A stretch of DNA of 18,378 bases, taken from positions 1 to 18,378 of the forward strand of contig JABXIW010000483.1 of assembly GCA_013372875.1 (NCBI GenBank). The letters are read 5' to 3'. This DNA comes from Gammaproteobacteria bacterium (GTDB taxonomy: Bacteria > Pseudomonadota > Gammaproteobacteria > Enterobacterales > Kangiellaceae). The position numbers and the translations under genes were made by a program. The notes beneath the pieces were generated by a model. It worked only from the letters and a program-made list of their open reading frames with translations, was not told where the DNA came from and did not search any database. Positions 6,608 to 15,356 of this stretch are shown in pieces; positions within the stretch are counted from its first letter, which is position 1, and each line of letters starts with the position of its first letter.

Positions 6608-6814
6608 CTAATTCATTGCATGGCTGGACAAATAGCGCTCAATTGTACGTTCACTGATTTCAAACAATTCCATGACTTGTTGCTTAGTGAACACCGCTTC
6701 TCCATTAAACTGAACACCACCTAATGCGAGGTGTTGCTCTGCTTTTTGCAGAGCGTAACGGTTGTTAAGGATGTTTTGTCGGTCATGCAAAGACTCAGTG
6801 AGATCTTTAGCCAT
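6608..6814 (-). pseudogene. Truncated HTH protein, third-position gene of the hsd operon
   Basis: 68 residues with a strong AGGAGG ribosome binding site, overlapping the end of hsdS by 8 bp (shared ATGGCTAA), so it belongs to the hsd operon. The sequence runs through ALQKAEQHLALGGVQF and a helix-turn-helix region (FTKQQVMELFEISERTIERY), then stops after SSHAMN. Proteins of this type near type I systems are, as I recall, several hundred residues long, so this appears to be an N-terminal remnant. The break lies next to the repeats that flank rhuM. It could alternatively be a deliberately short DNA-binding protein. Confidence 0.6.
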
Positions 6815-8048
6815 GCTGAGCCTCCTTTGATTCAGTACTTGGTTTTACTGTTACTTGACCGTTCATTAGCATTGGGAGAAGCCAATCAATAAGGAGCTTG
6901 AGCTCTTGGTTTTGATGTAATAGATTGGTCATTTGAGTATTAGCTAACAGCACTTTTTCACTAAATTTATCAAGGAGTTCAGTAGGAGGAACTTCAATGT
7001 TTAGTGTTGCAATATCTTGTGGGTACACATGTGGTTGAGCGGATCCCCTTGCTTGCTTGTAAATATACTCCTGCCTCATTTTTAAGAAGTGAAGTATATA
7101 GATTGACTCTATATCTGATTTACCTCGAACAGTAGTACAATCACAAGCGAAAATTGGCTCCCTCCAAAAGTTCACGTACCCCGCGCTAGCACCTGAAGCA
7201 CTCACCGTTATAACATTTTCGTGCTGATTCGATTCATCGTGACAATATGAGTAGTCCAAACCAGCTGATACTACTTTTACATCCCCACTAGTGTTCGCAT
7301 CTTTCTCTGTAATTAAGGTTCCTTTCTTGATGTTGGCATAATCACCAAGTGCTATTACTCTCCACCTATCAGGTATCTCACGCTTAAGAAGATCATTGTT
7401 AACCATCTTACCACCAGAAGCTTTGTATGGTTTTCCATTCGCATCAGGGAAGTCAAACTGCACAAACCAATAGTCATAAAGTGTTTTTACCATCGCTTCT
7501 AGTTCTGTATTAATACGATTATTGGTTTCAATCTTCTCATTCAGTAAATAAAGCAAATCCCCAGCTTTAACTTGCTCATCGAAATCAGGTAAAAGCAAAT
7601 CTAAATAAGAAAAAATATCTTCATTTAAGCTAGCTCTAAGAGTCATGACTGCATTATTAGTCATTGTTTTCCTAAACATAGGGCTTCTAAGATAGAAAGC
7701 CATAAACTTCGAGTACGTTACTTTAGTTTGTGTTGGACGAAGACGCTTTAAAAAACCACTATACGATGCATTTGGATAATCTTTTGTTGCTACGCAACTC
7801 ATAGCAAGCTCATCAATAACTTCACTAGTACGTGTTAGAAAAATATCCCCACTTTTGATAGAGTAAGTTTCTTTTTCTTTCTCAGAAGTTGACATTAAAT
7901 CAGTCAGCTCATCTGGCACAAAATAGTTATTAAATACGGTAGAGAATGATAGAAACGGACTGCCATGTCCCGCTTGCTCTTTGGTAGAAGATATACCGGA
8001 GGACATGGTGTACAACTCACAAAATCGATGCTTTTTAAGATTACTCAT
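6807..8048 (-). CDS. hsdS: Type I restriction-modification specificity subunit HsdS
   Basis: 413 residues with the usual two target recognition domains and conserved helical spacers. TRD1 spans about residues 1-150; the first spacer (about 160-200) reads LLNEKIETNNRINTELEAMV followed by DYWFVQFDFP; TRD2 runs about 225-345 with IKKGTLITEKDA and GSAQPHVYPQDI; the closing spacer ends LLIDWLLPMLMNGQV. It sets the bipartite DNA sequence recognised by the HsdM2S methyltransferase and the HsdR-containing nuclease. It overlaps hsdM by 8 bp (ATGAGTAA), so translation is coupled. The recognition sequence cannot be read from the protein by eye. TRD1 is noticeably AT-rich. Confidence 0.95.
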   Translation of the reverse strand: MSNLKKHRFCELYTMSSGISSTKEQAGHGSPFLSFSTVFNNYFVPDELTDLMSTSEKEKETYSIKSGDIFLTRTSEVIDELAMSCVATKDYPNASYSGFLKRLRPTQTKVTYSKFMAFYLRSPMFRKTMTNNAVMTLRASLNEDIFSYLDLLLPDFDEQVKAGDLLYLLNEKIETNNRINTELEAMVKTLYDYWFVQFDFPDANGKPYKASGGKMVNNDLLKREIPDRWRVIALGDYANIKKGTLITEKDANTSGDVKVVSAGLDYSYCHDESNQHENVITVSASGASAGYVNFWREPIFACDCTTVRGKSDIESIYILHFLKMRQEYIYKQARGSAQPHVYPQDIATLNIEVPPTELLDKFSEKVLLANTQMTNLLHQNQELKLLIDWLLPMLMNGQVTVKPSTESKEAQHG

Positions 8049-9672
8049 ATTTCAATCCCGATAACTGCTTCTTAATCTCAATTTCAAGATCGTGAGACCG
8101 GCTAAAAAGATCATTTAATCTAGTATTAAAACCATGCATCTTTTCAAAAAACTGTTCTTGTGTTATGTCAACATATTCAATTTTTACATCAAAATACTGT
8201 CCCGCACTTAGGCTATAATTTTTCGTTTTAATTTCGTCATAGGTAACTGCTACCGATAAATCTTCTTCAGTCCATTTGTTGTTGAATACATCAATGATCT
8301 GCTGCTCTTCTTCTGGCGTCAAAACAGTTTTCTGATTCTTCCCTTCTTTGACCTTTTGACCAAGATTAGATGCGTCTACTAGTACTACCTTGTCCTTACT
8401 ACTATCATCAATAAACAAAATAGAAACGTTAGTGCCTGTAGTGGCAAAAATATTAGATGGCATAGAAACCACACCTGCTAACATCTTGTTATCGACCAAG
8501 TACTGTCGGATCTTCTTATCAATACCCGTTTTAGCGGTAATGAAGCCTGTAGGTAACACAACCGCCGCTTTACCACCTGGTTTTAGCGAGTAAATTATGT
8601 GCTGAAGAAACAACTGGTAAATTGCCATTGATTCCACTTTCTTTTTAGGGATAGCAGGAATGCCAGCAAAGAAGCGATTTTTATTCTCTTTACTATCTAA
8701 TTCATTTCTATAACCACTAAAATCCAGTTTAAATGGTGGATTAGAGACAATGTAATCAAACTTGCGAAGCTCGCCATTTTCCTTGTGGTGTGGATGACGA
8801 AGAGTGTCACCTTCAATCACGTTAGGGATTGAATGCACTAAGTTGTTCAAAATCAGGTTCAAACGCAGTAGGTTTGATGATTTTTTCGAAATATCCTGCG
8901 TGTAGATGCTACAACGCGTTTCACCGATGGCATGGGCGACGTTCATAAGCAGGGTACCAGAGCCCGCAGATGGGTCATAACAGCTCACATTGCGTACGGT
9001 GCCTTGTTGGTCTTCAGGCACCAAAATTGCGGCCATAATGCGTGCTACCGCATGAGGGGTGTAGTACTCGGCGTATTTACCGCCTGAGTTGCTGTTGTAG
9101 TCTTTGATCAGGTATTCAAAGATGGTGGCGTAGAAATCAAACTTCTGGTTAAAGATACGCTCAAAACTGAAATCAATCAGTTTGTTGATGATCGCTTTAC
9201 AGAAAGCATCACGCTTGGAAACTGTCACGTTCTCGCTGATGCGGGTAAACAGTTGTACTTTCTCGCCTGTGTCCGTCATTACCGCAAATACATCGTTATT
9301 GGTGATGGCGATGTCCATCAAGGTATCATCAAACAGCTGAGCAAACCCAGGCTTGTCCTGTTGGTTGAACAAGTGACTGATGAAATGATGTGGCTTGAGA
9401 CGAGCAGTGTCAGCACCCATCTGGATCTGGAGCATCTCTAGATCCTCTTCACTCATTTCAATCAGCGCTTCTTCCCATTTTGCCGCGCTGGCGATTTTTT
9501 CGTCTATTTTTTTTGCTTCATAGGCGAACTTATCGTTCAGGAATTTGTACAAAAAGACCTGAGTGATGATCTCAAATTCCCCGGTACTGTTGCCTAAGCC
9601 ATTGGTTGCACAGATGCTTTTCAGGCTATCGATAAGGGCTTTTGTTTTTTCTCTAAATTCGAGTTCGACCAT
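8041..9672 (-). CDS. hsdM: Type I DNA methyltransferase subunit HsdM
   Basis: 543 residues. The N-terminal HsdM helical domain (about 1-150) is followed by an N6-adenine methyltransferase domain with the AdoMet-binding motif DPSAGSGT (233-240) and catalytic NPPF (311-314). Further family segments are GKYAEYYTPHAVARIM (198-213) and the downstream KPGGKAAVVLPTGF. All key motifs are intact, so it should methylate adenine in complex with HsdS. The start is the ATG at 9672, 28 bp after the hsdR stop, with only a weak ribosome binding site. The last ~200 codons look more AT-rich than the rest, suggesting a recombination boundary. Confidence 0.96.
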   Translation of the reverse strand: MVELEFREKTKALIDSLKSICATNGLGNSTGEFEIITQVFLYKFLNDKFAYEAKKIDEKIASAAKWEEALIEMSEEDLEMLQIQMGADTARLKPHHFISHLFNQQDKPGFAQLFDDTLMDIAITNNDVFAVMTDTGEKVQLFTRISENVTVSKRDAFCKAIINKLIDFSFERIFNQKFDFYATIFEYLIKDYNSNSGGKYAEYYTPHAVARIMAAILVPEDQQGTVRNVSCYDPSAGSGTLLMNVAHAIGETRCSIYTQDISKKSSNLLRLNLILNNLVHSIPNVIEGDTLRHPHHKENGELRKFDYIVSNPPFKLDFSGYRNELDSKENKNRFFAGIPAIPKKKVESMAIYQLFLQHIIYSLKPGGKAAVVLPTGFITAKTGIDKKIRQYLVDNKMLAGVVSMPSNIFATTGTNVSILFIDDSSKDKVVLVDASNLGQKVKEGKNQKTVLTPEEEQQIIDVFNNKWTEEDLSVAVTYDEIKTKNYSLSAGQYFDVKIEYVDITQEQFFEKMHGFNTRLNDLFSRSHDLEIEIKKQLSGLKYE

Positions 9673-9700
9673 GGTTTGTGTACTGCCTTAGTTGGTGTTC

Positions 9701-12700
9701 TTACCAGGATTGGCTACCTGTATTAAATTCTTTTAAATATTCTGCTACGACAAGGTGGTTTACATAACGAACCGCTTCCGCATTCAAGGGAATGCTCTGT
9801 TGTTTGATAAAGCGGTTATGAACCTTTGGTAGCAAATGCCGCTCAAAATAGCTTTCGTTATCGAGAACGGACGTGTTGTCGAGTACTTGGCTATCGGCGT
9901 CTTCTTTGACTCCGAGCAGGGCCTCAAAAATCTTTCTTTCAGAGTCAGTAATGTCGCGTCGTTCTTGTTGGCGTTCGTATAAACGCTTGTGTAAACGCGC
10001 ATACTTGGTGTCACCTAGGTACTTCTGACGCAATTGGTTGTTCTGTCGGTTCAACTCTTTCACTCGTTGGTGAATTTTATTGAGTGCATCGATGTTGGCG
10101 ACCATTTCATCTTGTGTTACTTCACTGAGATTCTTTTTCTTAAACAATCGCTCTAGTTCATCTTTCAGGTTGATGAATTTCGGGTCTTGTTGGTCAAAGT
10201 TACTTGCCAGAGCTTCGCGTGTTTGGCGCAGTGTATTCTTCAACTGATCGGCCAAAACCAGCTCTTCTTCACCGATTTTAACGAACTTGAAGATGACATC
10301 TTCTAAGGCTCTGTGAAGCAGGTGTGTGGTGTCTGTACCTTGTTCAAGATCTTGCTTGAGGTTGAGCAAGTCCAAATGATTGCTGGTTTCGCGGTAAAGC
10401 ACGTTTAGCTTGGCAAAATCCAGTTCATCAAGGAAATCGTACTCACCTTGCAGGCGAATTAAGTTATACAGGCTTCGTGCATCAGCTAAGGCATTTTTCA
10501 GTGCTAAGACAGTTTCTCTGTCTTGTATCTGGCTGATTTGATCACAGAAGGTCTCCATGTTGTCGATATCAAAGCGGAACAACACATCTTTAATGTGTTC
10601 TATCTCTTGTTTGATCTCTTCCTGTGATTTGAATAGCTTGGAGTAGCTTTCGATTTCGTCGCCCAGCTCTGACTGTAATTCGTCAAAGTAAGCTTTGTTA
10701 GTCGCGTCAAACTCTTTGCGGATGTCTGCAAAATCAACTACATAGCCATAACGGAAGTCTTTGTATGTGCGGTTGACGCGTGTCAGTGCTTGTAGCAAGT
10801 TATGTTTGCGGATCACGCGGCCAAGGTAGAGTTTCTTCAAGCGTTTAGCATCGAAGCCTGTGAGTAGCATGTTGTAAACAAACAGTAAGTCGATTTTTCC
10901 TGCTTTGAAATCCTCAACCCAATCTTTGCGTTCTTGTTTTGTGCCGACATCATGCAAAATCAGCGCAGCGCTTCTAACTTTTTCAGGTTGAACCGAAGTG
11001 TCTTCGCTTACCATTTTAGGGGCGTGTACACTTTTAAACGTCTCGTACATCTGCTTAGCTTGTTTGGAGCTATCACAAATAACCATACCGCCTATAGTTG
11101 TATCGTTAAGTGTTCCACGGCTTTTTTCAAAGTCATCGATGATGTACTTGAGCATCGGGGCCGCAAAGCTAGTATGCGCATAGACATCTTCTCGATCTAC
11201 ATCCCCTACCTGAAGCTCTGCCTCCTCAAGAGCCTGTTGCAAAGTCATTTTGTAACTCGTAGCAATTTCTTCACGGATTAAGCGCAGGGTATAGCCGTCA
11301 GCAATGGAAGCATTGTAGTAATACTTGTGAATGTAATCGCCAAAAAGAATTCGTGAGTTATAGTCTTCACCCAGTAATGGCGTACCCGTTAAGCCTATCT
11401 TGATAGCATTGGTATCAGACTGAGTCAGATTGGCTAGAAAGCTACCTTTCGGGTTGTAACTGCGATGAACTTCATCCAGGAAGTAAACGCGTTGGATGGT
11501 GACGTTATAGTCTTGCGTTGAAATAATGTCGGGGTCATCTTTAAACTTCTGAATGTTGACGACGGTTATTTCGGCTTTGCCTGAGTGGTTGTGAATCACT
11601 TGTGTGGCTTTGATGTCACGTGTGAACGCTTCACGGGAGTTTATGGTATGAACAATCAAGCCGCGTGCAGTGAACTCTCGCTGTGCTTGTTGCAGCAAGT
11701 CTAGTCTATCGACGATAAAATAGAACTTTGGAATGATTTCTCGTTTTTGGAAGTAATCCGTTAAGAACCCAACGTTGTAATAGGTTAACGCGGTTTTACC
11801 ACTTCCTTGGGTATGCCAAATAATCCCTTTACGAACCCCTTCGTTTAGCTTTCTCTCAATAGCTTTGGTCGCAAACATCTGTGGGTATCGCATGATGTGT
11901 TTTTGTAGGCCATCACTCTCTGATACGTAGACCAATGCATAGCGTAGAACAAAGGACAAACGTTCTTTGCTGAGTAAAGAGGTACAGATTCGATTGGTTG
12001 GGCGGCTGGGTTCTTTGTTGCTCAAAAACTCCGGGTTGCTGCGGATCACTTCCAAGTTGTTGTCTTTGAGTACTGCCAGTTCTTGCTCATCAGTCAGTGG
12101 TTTCAAAAGCGCAGTGAGATCTAACACCTCTTCTTCACGAAAGTAGTTAAATACTGGCTTGTCATATGAACTGCTCGCGTAAAACGCACCTTGTACTGGC
12201 TCTGGATCACCATCGACGTAGTCCATGTTGTTGGAAAAAATCATGAACTGAGTGATGTTAGCAAAGCGCTTGAATTTCGGGTTTTGAAAACGTTTATTGA
12301 TGCGTTCTCTTTCCGCGATGATACCGTCTCGGTTGTTAGGCTTTTTCACCTCAATAAACACCAGCGGCATGCCGTTGATTAACAAGATAATGTCAGGACG
12401 AAATTCATCGTCTCCGTTCTTGTAGGTTAGCTCAGTAACAACATGGAAGCTGTTGTTGGAAAAGTTCTCGAAATCGATCAGCTTAGTGCCAGATCGAGCC
12501 TTCAACTTATTGAAAAAAGCTCGGCCTAAGTCTTCGTTCTCCAGAGAGAGTTTCACTTCTTCGAGCAAACGGGCAACGTCATCAGATGTCATGTCAGGAT
12601 TTATACGGCTGACCGCTGAGGAGAATAATTCCGGGAAGATATTTGTATCCTTGTCCCAGTGTGTTCCTTTCAGGGATAGGTACTCATAACCCAAACGCAT

Positions 12701-12751
12701 GAGATGTAGGATCGTTGGTATTTTTACTCTTGAATCTTCTGTGAAGCTCAT
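9701..12751 (-). CDS. hsdR: Type I restriction endonuclease subunit HsdR
   Basis: 1016 residues, normal for HsdR. The nuclease domain carries a PD-(D/E)xK site (FRPD at 117-120, EVKK at 134-137). The translocase follows: Walker A TQGSGKT (314-320), the DEVH box (426-429) preceded by VYFL, then GLTGTPLLG and the later helicase motif LTGFDAKRLKKLYLGR with ALTRVNRTYK. The C-terminus is a long helical region for binding HsdM/HsdS. No catalytic residue appears missing, so cleavage should be active. ATG at 12751 has GAAGGA upstream. It follows the XRE controller by 21 bp. Confidence 0.96.
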   Translation of the reverse strand: MSFTEDSRVKIPTILHLMRLGYEYLSLKGTHWDKDTNIFPELFSSAVSRINPDMTSDDVARLLEEVKLSLENEDLGRAFFNKLKARSGTKLIDFENFSNNSFHVVTELTYKNGDDEFRPDIILLINGMPLVFIEVKKPNNRDGIIAERERINKRFQNPKFKRFANITQFMIFSNNMDYVDGDPEPVQGAFYASSSYDKPVFNYFREEEVLDLTALLKPLTDEQELAVLKDNNLEVIRSNPEFLSNKEPSRPTNRICTSLLSKERLSFVLRYALVYVSESDGLQKHIMRYPQMFATKAIERKLNEGVRKGIIWHTQGSGKTALTYYNVGFLTDYFQKREIIPKFYFIVDRLDLLQQAQREFTARGLIVHTINSREAFTRDIKATQVIHNHSGKAEITVVNIQKFKDDPDIISTQDYNVTIQRVYFLDEVHRSYNPKGSFLANLTQSDTNAIKIGLTGTPLLGEDYNSRILFGDYIHKYYYNASIADGYTLRLIREEIATSYKMTLQQALEEAELQVGDVDREDVYAHTSFAAPMLKYIIDDFEKSRGTLNDTTIGGMVICDSSKQAKQMYETFKSVHAPKMVSEDTSVQPEKVRSAALILHDVGTKQERKDWVEDFKAGKIDLLFVYNMLLTGFDAKRLKKLYLGRVIRKHNLLQALTRVNRTYKDFRYGYVVDFADIRKEFDATNKAYFDELQSELGDEIESYSKLFKSQEEIKQEIEHIKDVLFRFDIDNMETFCDQISQIQDRETVLALKNALADARSLYNLIRLQGEYDFLDELDFAKLNVLYRETSNHLDLLNLKQDLEQGTDTTHLLHRALEDVIFKFVKIGEEELVLADQLKNTLRQTREALASNFDQQDPKFINLKDELERLFKKKNLSEVTQDEMVANIDALNKIHQRVKELNRQNNQLRQKYLGDTKYARLHKRLYERQQERRDITDSERKIFEALLGVKEDADSQVLDNTSVLDNESYFERHLLPKVHNRFIKQQSIPLNAEAVRYVNHLVVAEYLKEFNTGSQSW

Positions 12752-12772
12752 ATCAGTCCTTCGTTATTGTTT

Positions 12773-12985
12773 TTATTGATCATTCTCTGGTGACTGTTCT
12801 AAGAGCTCACCAACTTGACAATTAAATAGCACGCACAGTTTGTCGATGGCTTCTAAGTCCACTTTTTGTGCTGTTTCTTTGTACAGAAGTGTCACTGTGT
12901 TGCGGCTTAAACCCGTTTCACGAATGACATCCGCTATTCTTAATTTGCGCTCTCCCATCAAACGGGCGAGGTGGCATTTGATCAT
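12773..12985 (-). CDS. XRE-type controller of the hsd operon
   Basis: 70 residues forming one compact Cro/C1-type helix-turn-helix domain (RKLRIADVIRETGLSRNTVT at 13-32, then a final helix KLCVLFNCQVGELL). Small regulators of this type commonly precede hsdR and may delay restriction until methylation is established, much as C proteins do. Start ATG 12985 has AGGAAC just upstream. The downstream hsdR begins 21 bp after its stop. The large palindrome at 13127-13150 is a candidate operator but lies about 100 bp upstream of the likely start of transcription. Confidence 0.88.
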   Translation of the reverse strand: MIKCHLARLMGERKLRIADVIRETGLSRNTVTLLYKETAQKVDLEAIDKLCVLFNCQVGELLEQSPENDQ

Positions 12986-13023
12986 GTGTTCCTATTCATG
13001 CAGGCATTCTGAACGTAAGTGCA

Positions 13024-13053
13024 ACTATAACAGAAATGCCAGTCAGTGGTTAA
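13024..13053 (-). promoter_or_regulatory. Putative extended -10 promoter of the hsd operon
   Basis: On the minus strand TGTTATAGT gives an extended -10 (TATAGT at 13029-13024). A weak TTAACC -35 lies 18 bp upstream at 13053-13048. The predicted start leaves a leader of about 30 bases before the controller ATG at 12985. Confidence 0.45.
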
Positions 13054-13126
13054 AAATTAGAGTTGAAATGAAATTATTCGAGAGGATATATAGCTGGTGT
13101 TGCTTGTCTACAGGGATTACTGAAAA

Positions 13127-13150
13127 CACACTTTCACAAGTGAAAGTGTG
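13127..13150. promoter_or_regulatory. 24-bp palindrome between hsd and alpA, putative operator
   Basis: CACACTTTCAC and GTGAAAGTGTG are exact inverted 11-bp arms around AA. The inner CTTTCAC-n2-GTGAAAG matches the palindrome at 5184-5199. Its position between divergent transcription units suggests a regulator that controls one or both. Confidence 0.68.
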
Positions 13151-13418
13151 GATCTAATCACTAAGTGTTAACTGTGGTGATCAACTTAACGCATTAACGA
13201 GTTACGTAACGTATAGCGCTTTGTGGCTTGATGAATAACGCTGAAGTAACTCCTAATCATATTACCGCACCATTATCTGCTTCTGTAACCCTAAATAAAG
13301 CATTTTACAGGCATATTTTCTGCTCCATCTGCCTATTTTTGGCCTGAGCACCGCGCGCCTTTACGTTGCTCACCCTGCAAACTATTCCTTGATTATTCAT
13401 TAACTGTTAGGAGTAGTT

Positions 13419-13610
13419 ATGACCGAACAAAGACAATCAAATCAGCTATTAAGCTATCAAGAAGTTTGCAAACTAACGCAACTATCTCAAGCGACGATTC
13501 GCCGCTATGTAAAAAATGGTTCCTTTCCTACACCAGTCACACTTTCACCTGGCGCTAGAAGTGTGAGATTTCGCCTTGAAGATGTGCAGAAGTGGCTTTT
13601 GAGCCTGTGA
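13419..13610 (+). CDS. AlpA-family transcriptional regulator
   Basis: 63 residues, the usual AlpA size, with the characteristic layout LLSYQEVCKLTQLSQATIRRY (helix-turn-helix), G-SFPTPV and SVRFRLEDVQKWL. AlpA proteins of P4-like and other integrative elements activate or act as excision factors. TAGGAG precedes the ATG. It is followed 12 bp later by the DUF927 gene in the same direction, so the two are probably co-transcribed. It is a good candidate to bind the nearby palindromes. Confidence 0.88.
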   Translation: MTEQRQSNQLLSYQEVCKLTQLSQATIRRYVKNGSFPTPVTLSPGARSVRFRLEDVQKWLLSL

Positions 13611-13622
13611 TAGGGAGGTCAT

Positions 13623-15296
13623 ATGAAGTTTCGTCATCACCATGATCAACTACAGTATTTTTGCCGTGAGCGAGGTTGGCGTTCGTTGAGCTCTTCGGTC
13701 AAGGTTCTTGCTAGAACGCGTTCACCTGATCGGAAATCAGGTTTCAGTGCTTGTATTGAAATCATCAATATGGATAAGCAGACGATTCGAATGATAGTGC
13801 CAGCCAGAAAGATCATGGGAGGGACCAACTATCAGTTAAGAGATGAATTGTTCGATACCGGTTTTTGGCTGGAGCCTGAGCAAACTGCATGGAGTATGGT
13901 CCAGCGCTATTTGCGGGAAGAGCTCAAAGCGGCAGAAACGGCCTTTTGTGTCACGAGAACAGGTTGGCATGACAAGGTGTTCGTTACTCCGGAGAAAAGT
14001 TTCGGACGGTCAGATGAGTCTTACTACTTTTCTGGTGGTATGGCTGATTCACTCTGTTTGGCAGAAGGCAGCTTAGCGGAATGGCAAAGTGAAGTCGGTT
14101 CTTTGTTGGTCGGCAATCCTCTGCTCATATTTTCTGTTGGTGTTGCGTTGGCCGCGCCGCTTCTCAAGCCTGTTGGAATGGAAAGTGCGGCATTCCATAT
14201 CATGGGGCCGTCTTCGTCGGGGAAATCTGTCACATCGTTTGTTGCGGCGTCTGTTTATGCTGATAAGTCTTATATCAAGTCTTGGAAAACAACCGCTAAC
14301 GGTATTGAGGCGGTTGCATCAGAACATCACGACATGTTGCTTGTGTTAGATGAGCTAGGGTTGTGCTCGGCGGAAGAAGCCAGTTCTGCGGCTTATCAAA
14401 TCGTAAACGGATGTGGGAAGCTGCGAGCCACAGAAACAGGCGGCCTGGCGAATATTGCCAATTGGCGAACGTTGACATTGAGCAATGGAGAGATTGGCCT
14501 GACAGAGCTGATGGAGTCCTCTGGTTATCAAGTGAAAGCAGGTCAGCTGATTCGAGTCATCGAAATTCCTGCCGAAGAGCGTTTCGGTTGTTTTGCGGAG
14601 CTACACCGATTTTCTTCACCATCTCAGTTTGCTGAGTACTTGGAAAAGCAGACGCAAAAGTACTTTGGCACTTTGTTCACGGCTTGGATGACGCTTATTT
14701 CAGATAAGCCCTATCTGGAAGTCGTTTTACAGCGTGAAATCGAAACGCTGAGGCAGCATTGGTCTAAAGGCAATTACTCCGGCCAGGTTCATCGGGTATT
14801 GAAGCGCTTTGTCCTGGTTGGTGTCGCGTTATCTGTTGCGTCACGAAACCAGTTAGTGCCATGGACTGAAGAAGAGTCGCTGTATTCCGTATATAGCGTT
14901 TTTAGCCGCTGGTTATCTCACAGAGGGCACCAGCACAATCAAGAAACGTATGAGGTGTTAAGTGCTTTGAAACAAGCCATTAGCCATTGGGAAAATAAGC
15001 TCCCTGAATTTTGTACGAGCAGATCTTCAAAGTTTGGTTACTGGCGGCAGGATGGTGATGACGTCCAGTGGCTTATCCACAAACAAGAGTTTGTTAAGCA
15101 GCTACGACTGCGGCGTCAGTACAAGAGTCAACTGAGCCCTTTGATTCATAAAGGGTGGTTTGAAACCAATGAAGATCGTAGAGGAACACTTCGGATTATC
15201 GAGAAGAGAAACGGTACTGAGTTTGATCATCGTTTTTTCGCCTTCTGGCCGGAAAAGATCCTCTCTGAGTTGAAGGAGATGGGTATTGATGAATAG
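13623..15296 (+). CDS. DUF927-domain P-loop ATPase
   Basis: 557 residues. The DUF927 core carries Walker A GPSSSGKS (195-202) and Walker B MLLVLDEL (238-245), with the family-typical GIEAVASEHHD between them and LRATETGGLANIANWRTLTL after. DUF927 proteins occur in integrative elements and phage satellites and resemble helicase-like replication ATPases. No primase or zinc motif is seen at the N-terminus, so it may work with host primase to replicate the excised circle. The start has AGGGAGGTC upstream. A consensus DnaA box sequence at 15073-15081 lies within the coding sequence. Confidence 0.85.
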   Translation: MKFRHHHDQLQYFCRERGWRSLSSSVKVLARTRSPDRKSGFSACIEIINMDKQTIRMIVPARKIMGGTNYQLRDELFDTGFWLEPEQTAWSMVQRYLREELKAAETAFCVTRTGWHDKVFVTPEKSFGRSDESYYFSGGMADSLCLAEGSLAEWQSEVGSLLVGNPLLIFSVGVALAAPLLKPVGMESAAFHIMGPSSSGKSVTSFVAASVYADKSYIKSWKTTANGIEAVASEHHDMLLVLDELGLCSAEEASSAAYQIVNGCGKLRATETGGLANIANWRTLTLSNGEIGLTELMESSGYQVKAGQLIRVIEIPAEERFGCFAELHRFSSPSQFAEYLEKQTQKYFGTLFTAWMTLISDKPYLEVVLQREIETLRQHWSKGNYSGQVHRVLKRFVLVGVALSVASRNQLVPWTEEESLYSVYSVFSRWLSHRGHQHNQETYEVLSALKQAISHWENKLPEFCTSRSSKFGYWRQDGDDVQWLIHKQEFVKQLRLRRQYKSQLSPLIHKGWFETNEDRRGTLRIIEKRNGTEFDHRFFAFWPEKILSELKEMGIDE

Positions 15297-15301
15297 TGTG
15301 C

Positions 15302-15325
15302 TTCCCAGTTTTCCCACTCTTCCCA
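15302..15325 (+). repeat. Three TTCCCA iterons, 9-bp period, xis leader
   Basis: TTCCCA starts at 15302, 15311 and 15320, exactly 9 bases apart, in the 60-bp gap between the DUF927 gene and the excisionase-like gene. It is the inverted counterpart of the TGGGAA array at 976-999. Binding here would autoregulate the downstream gene. Confidence 0.7.
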
Positions 15326-15356
15326 GAGACATTCCAATGGGTGAGGAGGGGATACG

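Larger units (their letters stand above)
12986..13418. other. Divergent regulatory region, hsd operon and alpA
   Basis: About 430 bp without a credible gene. Contents seen: a promoter toward hsd (13024-13053), the 24-bp palindrome at 13127-13150, the palindrome GTTACGTAAC at 13201-13210, and the ribosome binding site TAGGAG before the AlpA-like gene. No tRNA or terminator is evident. Confidence 0.6.

Noticed and set aside
10934..11281. Rightward 115-codon frame
   Set aside because: Antisense to the hsdR helicase domain, which has intact motifs.
13201..13210. GTTACGTAAC palindrome as a dedicated operator
   Set aside because: Single copy of a short 10-bp palindrome with no second occurrence found; noted only within the intergenic description.
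15073..15081. Perfect DnaA box TTATCCACA inside the DUF927 gene
   Set aside because: Isolated, inside coding sequence, with no GATC cluster around it; likely chance.
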